From an uncultured Eubacteriales bacterium (lineage in GTDB: Bacteria; Bacillota; Clostridia; UBA1381), in the NCBI GenBank assembly GCA_900556575.1, contig USPO01000061.1, positions 1 to 7,917 of the forward strand: a DNA stretch of 7,917 bases, read 5' to 3'. Each line of letters begins with the position of its first letter. Position 1 is the first letter of the stretch. The notes under the pieces were generated by a model. The model was not told the DNA's origin, did no database searches, and saw only the letters and a list, made by a program, of their open reading frames with translations. This document shows, piece by piece, positions 1 to 6,108 of this stretch. The translations under genes were made by a program, and so were the position numbers.

Positions 1-402
1 GGGTTGTATCTCGTTCAGGTAGTTTTGATATTCAGTTTGAGTCCCGCTTCCGGAGATCTGAAACACGGGATATTTGCTGGAATAGTCGCAAGTGGCTTCT
101 ATCGCTGCATTGTCGATAAATAACGAGAAGTTTACAATTTTACTGCGGGTCAGCCGGTCATTGGGATCAAGGTAGATGCTGACCGTGCAATAACGCGGCA
201 CATCGAATTTACCCAGAAACCTGAATTTACCCCCCGATATTTTCGTACTGTCGATGAAATGAGGTTGATTGGTATCATCCAGTGCCAGAAAAACGGGTTT
301 CCCTTCCCATGCTTCGGGGACATGTCCGGTGAGGGTATATCCGTCGTGTTCCGTACAACTGACGACGGATAGAATGAGTGCGATAAATAGAATGTATTTC
401 AT
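1..402 (-). CDS. DUF4369-type lipoprotein, N-terminal part (runs off the left edge)
   Basis: The frame starts at an ATG read from 402 down and stays open to position 1, giving 134 codons without a stop. The protein begins MKYILFIALILSVVSC, a lipoprotein signal peptide with a lipobox ending at Cys16, so it should be anchored in a membrane facing the periplasm or cell surface. The mature start, with YTLTGHVPEAWEGKPVFLAL, then an 'IDSTKISGGKFRFLGKF' stretch and the closing 'ISGSGTQTEYQNY', matches the pattern of DUF4369. In Bacteroidota this domain usually precedes a TlpA/AhpC-like thioredoxin domain. That domain would lie left of the window and is not seen, so the redox role is inference. There is no clear Shine-Dalgarno site, only an A-rich stretch, as is common in Bacteroidota. 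The intergenic region upstream is filled by a palindromic element. Confidence 0.8.
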   Translation of the reverse strand, partial: MKYILFIALILSVVSCTEHDGYTLTGHVPEAWEGKPVFLALDDTNQPHFIDSTKISGGKFRFLGKFDVPRYCTVSIYLDPNDRLTRSKIVNFSLFIDNAAIEATCDYSSKYPVFQISGSGTQTEYQNYLNEIQP

Positions 403-428
403 CTTTAAAATCGATTTGCTGTTTTTAA

Positions 429-539
429 AGAGGGTGTGTCAAAATGCAAATTTTCGTATTTTTAGTGGCTTCTCAATATTGATTATCAATAAATTGCAAC
501 TATATAATTTATCGAAACACGCATTTTGACACACCCTCT
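429..539. mobile_element. 111-bp palindromic MITE-like element
   Basis: Perfect 19-bp inverted ends lie at 429-447 (AGAGGGTGTGTCAAAATGC) and 521-539. A second palindrome at 477-491 (TATTGAT-T-ATCAATA) shares exactly the same centre, position 484. Scattered further pairs between the arms share this symmetry, so the whole element can fold as one imperfect hairpin. It has no coding capacity. It fills nearly all the space between the stop codon at 548-550 and the start codon at 402. From memory, GAGGGTGTGTCAAAA-like ends occur on insertion sequences of Bacteroidota, which makes a non-autonomous derivative (MITE) the best guess. No target-site duplication is visible in the flanks. A structural transcription signal is the alternative. 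Confidence 0.6.
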
Positions 540-547
540 ATGTGGTA

Positions 548-1219
548 TTATTGTACCTCTTCGTATGTGAAATCGATCCGGAAAGTAACCATACCCATTC
601 CGTAATATGAAGATTCATAAGATACGCTTGTAACGTAATTATCTTCATCATACGTGTAGTTTAACTCGTGGGTCGTTGTTTCTTCCGTCTCCGGATCTAC
701 TACCGACATTTTTACGGGAATTCCTGCCGATTTTTCTCCGATCAACCCTGTGAATGCAGCGTACATCCATCCCCAATCTTGAGTATAGTTTATGTTTGAA
801 AGTTGTAAGAAAAGGGCTGCAATGTCCATTCCTGGACGAGTGTATTTTTGTGTTTGGTCGTATTCGAATGATGTTCCGCTGACATCGACTAAATTGCCGG
901 CATCAAAAGTATATTCTAAATTGTTAAGACCTCCTTTGCCTTCATAGGATTTCATATACCGGTCTGCATATGTCCAGTCAGCACTCATGTTTACGTCCTT
1001 TGTATTCCAAAGATTATAGAAAATTGTAGCATTTGATTGTGCTAAATCATCGGTTACACTCAGAGTAACCTGTCTTACATATCCTTCTAATTCCCAGTCA
1101 GGATCCGGATTACTGATAGATAAAATAATTTGGTCATTGTTTGTTTGTACATCATAGTTCATCTCATGTTCGTAAAGGACATTAGCGTACTTGAAACTTT
1201 GTGGACCGTTGGTCAAAGC
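548..1219 (-). CDS. Unrecognised Bacteroidota exported protein, 5'-truncated at the junction
   Basis: The minus-strand frame ends at TAA (548-550). On the upstream side it stays open through the sequence join to a stop at 1238-1240. The only start-like codon near the end is a TTG at 1216-1214 with no ribosome-binding site, so the true start is missing. About 222 residues remain. They are rich in Asp, Asn, Tyr, Ser and Thr, with alternating beta-strand patterns and a tail 'LNYTYDEDNYVTSVSYES', which resembles Bacteroidota beta-rich lipoproteins of unknown function (DUF4595/DUF4925-like in style). I cannot assign a family. No signal peptide can be seen because the N-terminus is lost. It lies on the same strand as the DUF4369 gene and could have been co-transcribed with it before the palindromic element separated them. 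Confidence 0.6.
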   Translation of the reverse strand, partial: ALTNGPQSFKYANVLYEHEMNYDVQTNNDQIILSISNPDPDWELEGYVRQVTLSVTDDLAQSNATIFYNLWNTKDVNMSADWTYADRYMKSYEGKGGLNNLEYTFDAGNLVDVSGTSFEYDQTQKYTRPGMDIAALFLQLSNINYTQDWGWMYAAFTGLIGEKSAGIPVKMSVVDPETEETTTHELNYTYDEDNYVTSVSYESSYYGMGMVTFRIDFTYEEVQ

Positions 1220-1230
1220 GGGGTAAAAAA
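1216..1230. other. Probable chimeric junction between Bacteroidota-like and Clostridia-like DNA
   Basis: Left of this point the minus-strand frame encodes Bacteroidota-like protein and GC is near 47%. Right of it the plus-strand frame encodes an Hsp70-like protein and the DNA becomes A-rich (GGTAAAAAAAGAAACG). Both divergent genes lose their 5' ends here: the Hsp70-like protein lacks its first phosphate-binding motif and the left-hand protein lacks its signal peptide and start. No tRNA, inverted repeat, duplication or integrase accompanies the change. Confidence 0.7.
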
Positions 1231-2566
1231 AGAAACGTCAGATATTATAGCAGAAATTTTAAGAAAGCTTAGAATAAAAGCAGAAAAAATAGATGAAGAA
1301 AATGGAGAAAAAATAGATTTCTCTGGGGTAATAATGGGGGTTCCTGTTGGTTTTACAGATAACCAAAAACGTTTACTTGAAAAGTCTCTTCTTAAGGCAG
1401 GTTTTTATGAAACCGAGGAAATGGCACAGAAAAAAACAGAATTTATATCTGAACCTGTTGCGGTTGCTATAAATTATGGATTAAAGTTTGATAGAGATCA
1501 AAATGTTTTGATTTTTGATTTTGGCGGAGGTACATTAGATATAGCAGTTGTTGCTTTAAAAGAACAGACGGAACATGAAAAATATCCACATAGAATATTG
1601 TCTAAAGTGGGTGCGGATATAGGGGGAGAATATTTAAACGAATTATTTTTTGAAAATTGTATTGCAAAAAAATATGGTGTTGAATATTTAGCTGAAAAGT
1701 TGGGTGAACATAAATGTTTGCAATATGATACTAAAAAGGAAAAATGTAAGGCTTTATGGGATGCACTGATAAGCGGAGAAAATCAAAGCGGAATAGATTT
1801 AATTAATGAAGTGGATGAATTAAAACGCGAATTATCCTATGAGGAACGAAAGGAAATAGAACCATATTTAAAGCATGATGATATATTGCTTGATACAAGA
1901 GTATTTAGACGCAGTGAGTTTGAAGATGCTATTGAAGATGCAATTCAGATTATTAAAGATAAAATAGAACAATGTATAGATGAGGCCAATGTAAATGTTT
2001 CTGATATAGATCAAGTGCTTTTGGCAGGAGGTTCTTCTTTGATACCTTGCATTATAAAAATACTAAAAGATAAATTTGGAAAAGAAAAGATGAGAAGATA
2101 CAGCATTCCATCAAGCGAAGAAATAATGCTTGGTGTGGTAAGAGGATTGTCAATTGCAGGGTGTAAAGAACATGACGATGATATATATGTTGATGATATT
2201 GTAGATTGTGATTACGGAATCTTGGCAGTAGATAAAGAAACTGGTGAAGATAAGGTAAGTGTAATAATAAAAAAAGGTACGCGTGTAGCTGAAACTCAAA
2301 TAAACGAGCAGGATATATCTCAAGGAATATATAGAAAATATACATCTGAAGATATGGCAGCAGATGACATAGTAATAGAAACATATGAAAATGATGAAGT
2401 AATTGGAAGGTTTAATATACGCAAGCCGAGAACAGATAAGTTTAGGATATATATGTCTGTTGATCCTAAAAAGGGTTGGCTAACGGTACATATGTATGAT
2501 ACAAAACATGAAAGTTGGATAAAAGATATTCCTCTTGAGAAGAGATCTTTTGTTACAAAAAAATAA
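1220..2566 (+). CDS. Hsp70-like (actin-fold) ATPase, 5'-truncated
   Basis: The open frame reaches back to an ATG at 1130, but codons before about 1220 lie antisense to the left-hand gene and encode no Hsp70-like sequence. The real gene therefore enters at the junction. Numbering from 1130, Hsp70 landmarks appear in order: 'GVIMGVPVGFTDNQKRLL' (66-83, like DnaK ITVPAYFNDAQR), 'FISEPVAVAINYGL' (105-118), phosphate-2 motif 'LIFDFGGGTLDIAVV' (127-141), 'VGADIGGEYLNELF' (160-173) and adenosine motif 'VLLAGGSSLIP' (296-306). The N-terminal GIDLGTT-type phosphate-1 motif, roughly 100 residues by comparison with DnaK, is missing. After about residue 360 only some 115 residues follow. They look beta-rich ('GILAVDKETGEDKVSVIIKK', 'RFRIYM'-like strands) and lack the alpha-helical lid and the EEVD-like end, so this is not a housekeeping DnaK. 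It ends 15 bp before the LVEE-repeat gene and probably shares its transcript. Confidence 0.85.
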   Translation, partial: GVKKETSDIIAEILRKLRIKAEKIDEENGEKIDFSGVIMGVPVGFTDNQKRLLEKSLLKAGFYETEEMAQKKTEFISEPVAVAINYGLKFDRDQNVLIFDFGGGTLDIAVVALKEQTEHEKYPHRILSKVGADIGGEYLNELFFENCIAKKYGVEYLAEKLGEHKCLQYDTKKEKCKALWDALISGENQSGIDLINEVDELKRELSYEERKEIEPYLKHDDILLDTRVFRRSEFEDAIEDAIQIIKDKIEQCIDEANVNVSDIDQVLLAGGSSLIPCIIKILKDKFGKEKMRRYSIPSSEEIMLGVVRGLSIAGCKEHDDDIYVDDIVDCDYGILAVDKETGEDKVSVIIKKGTRVAETQINEQDISQGIYRKYTSEDMAADDIVIETYENDEVIGRFNIRKPRTDKFRIYMSVDPKKGWLTVHMYDTKHESWIKDIPLEKRSFVTKK

Positions 2567-2567
2567 G

Positions 2568-2575
2568 AAGGAGAT
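2568..2575 (+). promoter_or_regulatory. Ribosome-binding site of the LVEE-repeat gene
   Basis: AAGGAGAT lies directly after the TAA of the Hsp70-like gene and 6 nt before the ATG at 2582. It is a strong Shine-Dalgarno site of Bacillota type. The 15-bp gap leaves no room for a separate promoter, which supports co-transcription. Confidence 0.85.
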
Positions 2576-2581
2576 AGAAAC

Positions 2582-3205
2582 ATGGAAAAATATAATTCGC
2601 AGTATCCATCAGATTATTATGAATTAGGAGAAAAGTATATATTTCGTAAAAATCAGTATGCAGGAAACGGCAGACTTGCAACAAATGATGAAAAGAAAAA
2701 GTTTGCAGGGGCATTCGGTAATGTGAAGGGTTCTTATGAATATGATCCTAATAAAAAAATTGCTAAGCTTGAAGGTGTTATAATAAATAAGGATAAAGAC
2801 AGCATAACTGTAATGTTTGGCAATGGGTATGTTTTTAAATATAAGGTTGATGCCGAAAATTATTCATGGTCTGATGTTTATGATATATGGAACGATGAGG
2901 TGATTAATTTTACTGATGATGTAAATAAAGTTAGTAAACCGAGCAATAGACTTGTAGAGGATAATTCCATAAAATCATCGAAACTAGTAGAGGATAAAAA
3001 ACGTTCATCAGCTTTAATAGAAGAATCGCGTAGTGCAAGATTGGTAGAAGAACCGGAAAAAGAATCACATAGTACAAGATTGGTAGAAGAACCAAGAAGC
3101 ACGAAACTAGTAGAAGAGCCACATAGTGCAAGATTGGTAGAAGAACCGCGAAGTACAAAATTGGTAGAAGAACCACGCAGTGCAAGACTGGTAGAAGATG
3201 ACTAA
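2582..3205 (+). CDS. Unknown protein with C-terminal LVEE(P) repeat tail, paired with an Hsp70-like ATPase
   Basis: 207 residues with no signal peptide or membrane segment, so probably cytoplasmic. Residues 1-112 form a compact-looking domain rich in Tyr, Asn and Lys with beta-strand patterns ('KIAKLEGVIINKDKDSITVMF', 'GYVFKYKVDAENYSW'). I do not recognise its family. Residues 121-207 are low-complexity and hold nine copies of a core [R/K/A]-L-[V/I]-E-[E/D], with the central Leu at 124, 135, 145, 154, 167, 176, 185, 194 and 203. The last five are spaced exactly nine residues apart in units of the form R-S-[T/A]-[K/R]-L-V-E-E-P. The chain ends RLVEDD. The regular short motif suggests a multivalent binding tail, perhaps for the Hsp70-like partner encoded just upstream; that is inference. 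The start is fixed by a strong Shine-Dalgarno site. The gene ends just before a strong terminator. Confidence 0.85.
   Translation: MEKYNSQYPSDYYELGEKYIFRKNQYAGNGRLATNDEKKKFAGAFGNVKGSYEYDPNKKIAKLEGVIINKDKDSITVMFGNGYVFKYKVDAENYSWSDVYDIWNDEVINFTDDVNKVSKPSNRLVEDNSIKSSKLVEDKKRSSALIEESRSARLVEEPEKESHSTRLVEEPRSTKLVEEPHSARLVEEPRSTKLVEEPRSARLVEDD
2942..3202 (+). repeat. Degenerate 27-bp tandem repeats encoding the LVEE motif array
   Basis: The last units (about 3077-3202) repeat with a strict 27-bp period. The core is close to AGTNCNARATTGGTAGAAGARCC, written here only as a rough consensus. Earlier units are more diverged and have 30-39 bp spacing. The copies differ at synonymous as well as coding positions, so the array has been kept under protein-level selection or is not a very recent slippage product. 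Units alternate between S-T-K and S-A-R versions, giving a 54-bp higher-order period. Confidence 0.85.
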
Positions 3206-3209
3206 AACA

Positions 3210-3254
3210 AAAATAGCTCCTCCAATATTTGTATGATATTGGAGGAGCTATTTT
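3210..3254. terminator. Bidirectional rho-independent terminator
   Basis: A perfect 19-bp stem (3210-3228 AAAATAGCTCCTCCAATAT, paired with 3236-3254) encloses a 7-nt loop. It has A-tracts and T-tracts on both ends, so it can stop transcription from the Hsp70-like/LVEE operon on the plus strand and from the galactanase gene on the minus strand. The galactanase stop codon (3253-3255) overlaps the end of the stem. Confidence 0.92.
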
Positions 3255-5862
3255 ATCTTCTATCTTTCATATCAAAATGTGACGGCTCAAATTCGGGAAG
3301 CGGAGCTTTGTTATCCTTATTCCATGCGAATACCTTAACATTAGCGGTGTTGTCGGAAATTGTACCGTTCTTTGCGTTTGTATGTACACCTACAAATCTT
3401 TGATTTTCATCAAATTCAACTGTGTACATATTTACATTGCTGTCGGTACAGTCGGCTTTAAAGTTTCTTCCGTCTAATTCAAAGCTGTACGGCGGTTTTG
3501 GTTCAGGTTTTGTACCGTCATAGCTTAAATTTATTCCGGTTACTATATTATCATATTTGGGGACACTTACTTTTACCGGTGCGGTACTTCCGGAAATTAT
3601 ATTAAGCTCAGACTCATGCGGGTACGGTATAGCAGCAATATAATCTCCGTATGAGTCGCTTGTTATACTGTAATTAATGCCGTTGATTGATATGTGGGTG
3701 TCTGTATTTGCTTTTACCGAACCGTCCTTGTCAATCAGCTTTCCGGCAATTAAAAGCTTGTCAGTTGAATTACTGTTGTACTTCATTGCCTTTTGCCCCT
3801 CAACTGCCTTACCATCAAAATCAAATATTGTTGAGTTTGGCACAACATTGTTTTGTGTAGAATCATCGGATTCGCTTATTGCCCAGCCAATTTTCCATTC
3901 CGGACTGTGAACCATTATAGGGTCCCAATATAAGTCGCCTATGCAGCGTCCGCCCAAAACAGTTTTTAGCTTTGCATACAATTCCGTTAAAAATGCTCTT
4001 TGACCGTTCTGTGTTTCACCGTATATGTCCTGATAATATCCGCTGTTTTCAAGCTGTCCTGCCCAGCCGTCTGCCTTTAGATGACTCCAGTTATAACCCG
4101 TTTCCATTATTATAACATCCTTGTTGTACTTATTTATAAGCGTATTAAACTCGGATACAACAGTATCAATTGATACATCAGCATTATAGTAAGGATAGAA
4201 TGATACACCTATTACATCATAGTCAACCTTATCCAATACCTTTATAAATGTTGAACGTCTTTGTACCTTGCCTCCGTTATCGCTGTGAAGAATTATTTTA
4301 GCCTGCGGTGCTGTTTCTCTTACAGCCTTTGCACCGGCATTTAATAATCTTGCGAGATAATCGGCGTTGTTGTAAAGTCCGTTATTTTTCTTCTGCTGAT
4401 TAAATAGAATACCAACCTGAATTTCATTTCCGATTGATACATATTCGGGACATGTGCCTTGGTCAATCATTGCCTGCATAGAGGTTTTTGTATATTCATA
4501 TACCTTATTTTCAAGATAGGAAAGCAGTTCTTCTCCCGTAAGTCCTTTTTCGTTGATTTCCTGCTGCCAGCTGTACGGAACCATTTGTTTTTCTCCGTCT
4601 ACCCAGTAGTCGGAATATGCGATTGTATACTCAATCTGCATACCCTTTGATTTTGCACGTCTTGCAAGGCTCAGACAGTCATCAAGAGTCATATATCCTG
4701 CCGGGAGATAATAAGAACCGTCTCCATGACCTTTTCCGGGGTCATCAAGCAAACGTATTCTGGCAAGGTTAAAGCCATTCTCCGCCATGATTTGAAGTGC
4801 ATCGGCTTCCGTACCGTCCTCACGCTTAAATTTAGCCCCCATATCCTCTACATATGTAAGCTTTGAGATTTCGCCGCCCTTTAAAAATGGTACTCTTGTA
4901 TCGGCTGATTTTGTTAATGTCAGATTATCTAATGTAACTGTATTTTCGCCCTTGCCGTCCGCAAATGCTCCTACTTCAAGCTTACCGTCTTTAACCTCAA
5001 CTCCGGGTACGGTTATTGTCATTGCTTTTTCGGATTGCGGAATTGCGGTTTTTGCAGCTGTCTGACCGTTTGCCTTTGCATATAAATAGGCTGTTCCCTC
5101 TATATTTGAGGTCATAACTGAAGCTCCGAGGTCATATATTCCGTCCTCTATTCCTTCAACTGTCTGGCTTATTCTTGCATTGCTGCCCGTTAGTACGGCA
5201 CTGCCGTCCTTTTCTTCAACATTTCCTTCGGTTTCCCAATTTTTAAGTCCGTCCGAAAAACGGCTGTTAAGAATTGTGCCTTTTTCGGGTTCGCCTGTTC
5301 CGTAGTCAAGCAAAAGCTTTGGGGCTGTTCCGTAGGATGCAGAGCCTATTGACCATGCGGTATTTGAATTTTCGGACTTTGTGTCAATTCTGAATGCTAA
5401 GCCTGATGTGTTTGAAGAAAGCGAAGCAACATAATCTGTTACATCAATATTAAATTCGCCCGCTGCTGCCGGTGAAGTAAAGCTTAAAAGCTCTGTTTCG
5501 TCATATGACGGTACATTGCTTCCCTCGTATTGTGTGTTGTTTCCAAAGGCTGAATAATCTGCGGCATAAATGTATGCCGTACCGGAATTTTTTACTCCGG
5601 TAGTGTCAAGACGTAAAACGGCACTTTTTAATTCGGACGGTGAAAAATTATCAGGCAGGGTAAAGCCGATATATGCAGCGTTCTCCCAATCCTTCCAGCC
5701 GTGAATTCTTAGATTGTAATTTGCACTTGCTTCCTGCTGCGTCCATTGTGCGGTTTTATCGGAAGTGATTTGTGCATTTGCATTATCGGCGAAAGCCGGA
5801 ATAGCTGTTCCGACAGTGGAAAAGGATAATGCCGTAATTGCCGAAATAAGTTTTTTATTCAT
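3253..5862 (-). CDS. Secreted GH53 arabinogalactan endo-beta-1,4-galactanase with N-terminal binding modules
   Basis: 869 residues. GH53 enzymes hydrolyse beta-1,4-galactan side chains of pectin (arabinogalactan I) outside the cell. Residues 1-26 are a Sec signal peptide (cleavage near AFA-DN). Residues about 35-188 look like a DNRLRE/CBM96-type beta-sandwich ('YIGFTLP', 'VLRLDTTG', 'FNIDVTDYV', 'GTAPKLLLDY'). Residues about 195-318 resemble a CBM61/CBM4-like jelly roll ('ILNSRFSDGLKNWETEG' to 'VTLDNLTLTK'). The GH53 barrel spans about 325-695, with the start 'FLKGGEISKLTYVEDMGAKF', acid/base Glu480 in 'SIGNEIQVGIL' and nucleophile Glu587 in 'VIIMETGYNW'. Residues 703-780 look like a carboxypeptidase-regulatory-like fold. 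Residues 793-855 end in a 'VKVFAWNKDNKAPL' module seen in clostridial secreted enzymes. There is no dockerin, LPXTG or SLH domain, so it is probably released. Several usual barrel residues differ (see findings). A Shine-Dalgarno site (AGGAGA, 5876-5871) supports the ATG at 5862. Confidence 0.92.
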   Translation of the reverse strand: MNKKLISAITALSFSTVGTAIPAFADNANAQITSDKTAQWTQQEASANYNLRIHGWKDWENAAYIGFTLPDNFSPSELKSAVLRLDTTGVKNSGTAYIYAADYSAFGNNTQYEGSNVPSYDETELLSFTSPAAAGEFNIDVTDYVASLSSNTSGLAFRIDTKSENSNTAWSIGSASYGTAPKLLLDYGTGEPEKGTILNSRFSDGLKNWETEGNVEEKDGSAVLTGSNARISQTVEGIEDGIYDLGASVMTSNIEGTAYLYAKANGQTAAKTAIPQSEKAMTITVPGVEVKDGKLEVGAFADGKGENTVTLDNLTLTKSADTRVPFLKGGEISKLTYVEDMGAKFKREDGTEADALQIMAENGFNLARIRLLDDPGKGHGDGSYYLPAGYMTLDDCLSLARRAKSKGMQIEYTIAYSDYWVDGEKQMVPYSWQQEINEKGLTGEELLSYLENKVYEYTKTSMQAMIDQGTCPEYVSIGNEIQVGILFNQQKKNNGLYNNADYLARLLNAGAKAVRETAPQAKIILHSDNGGKVQRRSTFIKVLDKVDYDVIGVSFYPYYNADVSIDTVVSEFNTLINKYNKDVIIMETGYNWSHLKADGWAGQLENSGYYQDIYGETQNGQRAFLTELYAKLKTVLGGRCIGDLYWDPIMVHSPEWKIGWAISESDDSTQNNVVPNSTIFDFDGKAVEGQKAMKYNSNSTDKLLIAGKLIDKDGSVKANTDTHISINGINYSITSDSYGDYIAAIPYPHESELNIISGSTAPVKVSVPKYDNIVTGINLSYDGTKPEPKPPYSFELDGRNFKADCTDSNVNMYTVEFDENQRFVGVHTNAKNGTISDNTANVKVFAWNKDNKAPLPEFEPSHFDMKDRR

Positions 5863-5896
5863 ATACTCTCTCTCCTAAATATATTTAATTTATTAT

Positions 5897-5925
5897 ATAT
5901 TACCATAAAAATCGTAAATTTGCAA
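5897..5925 (-). promoter_or_regulatory. Sigma-A promoter of the galactanase gene
   Basis: On the minus strand, TTGCAA (5925-5920) is followed after exactly 17 nt by TAATAT (5902-5897), preceded by an extended -10 TGG. Transcription would start about 25-30 nt before the ATG, leaving a short leader with the Shine-Dalgarno site. Confidence 0.7.
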
Positions 5926-5937
5926 TAGAATATTCTA
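5926..5937. promoter_or_regulatory. 12-bp palindrome abutting the galactanase -35 box
   Basis: TAGAATATTCTA is a perfect palindrome directly upstream of the -35 box of the galactanase promoter. Its position fits an activator or repressor site. The region is AT-rich, so a short palindrome could arise by chance. Confidence 0.35.
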
Positions 5938-6005
5938 AAATAATCTTGATAAAATATATATATTTATTAAGAGAAGCTGAGATTTCTTTATTTTTTTAAA
6001 TTCTA

Positions 6006-6034
6006 TTGACATATAGGGAAAACTATGATATAAT
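6006..6034 (+). promoter_or_regulatory. Consensus sigma-A promoter of the Rrf2 regulator gene
   Basis: TTGACA (6006-6011), a 17-nt spacer and TATAAT (6029-6034) match the sigma-A consensus at every position. The promoter reads toward the Rrf2 gene, leaving a leader of about 67 nt. Such a strong promoter normally needs repression, which fits autoregulation. Confidence 0.88.
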
Positions 6035-6044
6035 TAATTCATAG
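6023..6044. promoter_or_regulatory. Candidate operator overlapping the -10 box (CTATGA-N10-TCATAG)
   Basis: The half sites CTATGA (6023-6028) and TCATAG (6039-6044) are a perfect 6-bp inverted repeat. Its centre is itself palindromic (TAATTA, 6031-6036), giving a 22-bp dyad across the -10 box. Bound protein here would block RNA polymerase. The dyad size suits a dimeric winged-helix regulator such as the Rrf2 protein encoded next, which is inference. Confidence 0.55.
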
Positions 6045-6108
6045 AGGAAAAGTATGTTTTAAAATTTGCCTTTAATAAAGTGATAAAATAGGATTAGGAG
6101 GATATAGG

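Noticed and set aside
269..529. 86-codon plus-strand frame
   Set aside because: It is antisense to the DUF4369 lipoprotein gene and runs through the palindromic element.
1130..1219. ATG at 1130 as the start of the Hsp70-like gene
   Set aside because: The first 30 codons are antisense to the left-hand Bacteroidota gene, have no ribosome-binding site and show no Hsp70 similarity. They come from the sequence join.
2052..3185. Minus-strand open frames of 74-110 codons
   Set aside because: They lie antisense to the Hsp70-like and LVEE-repeat genes. Their repeats mirror the LVEE array, and they lack ribosome-binding sites.
2942..3202. Tandem repeats as a possible CRISPR array
   Set aside because: The units are directly adjacent without spacers, stay in frame within a gene and encode a conserved peptide motif.
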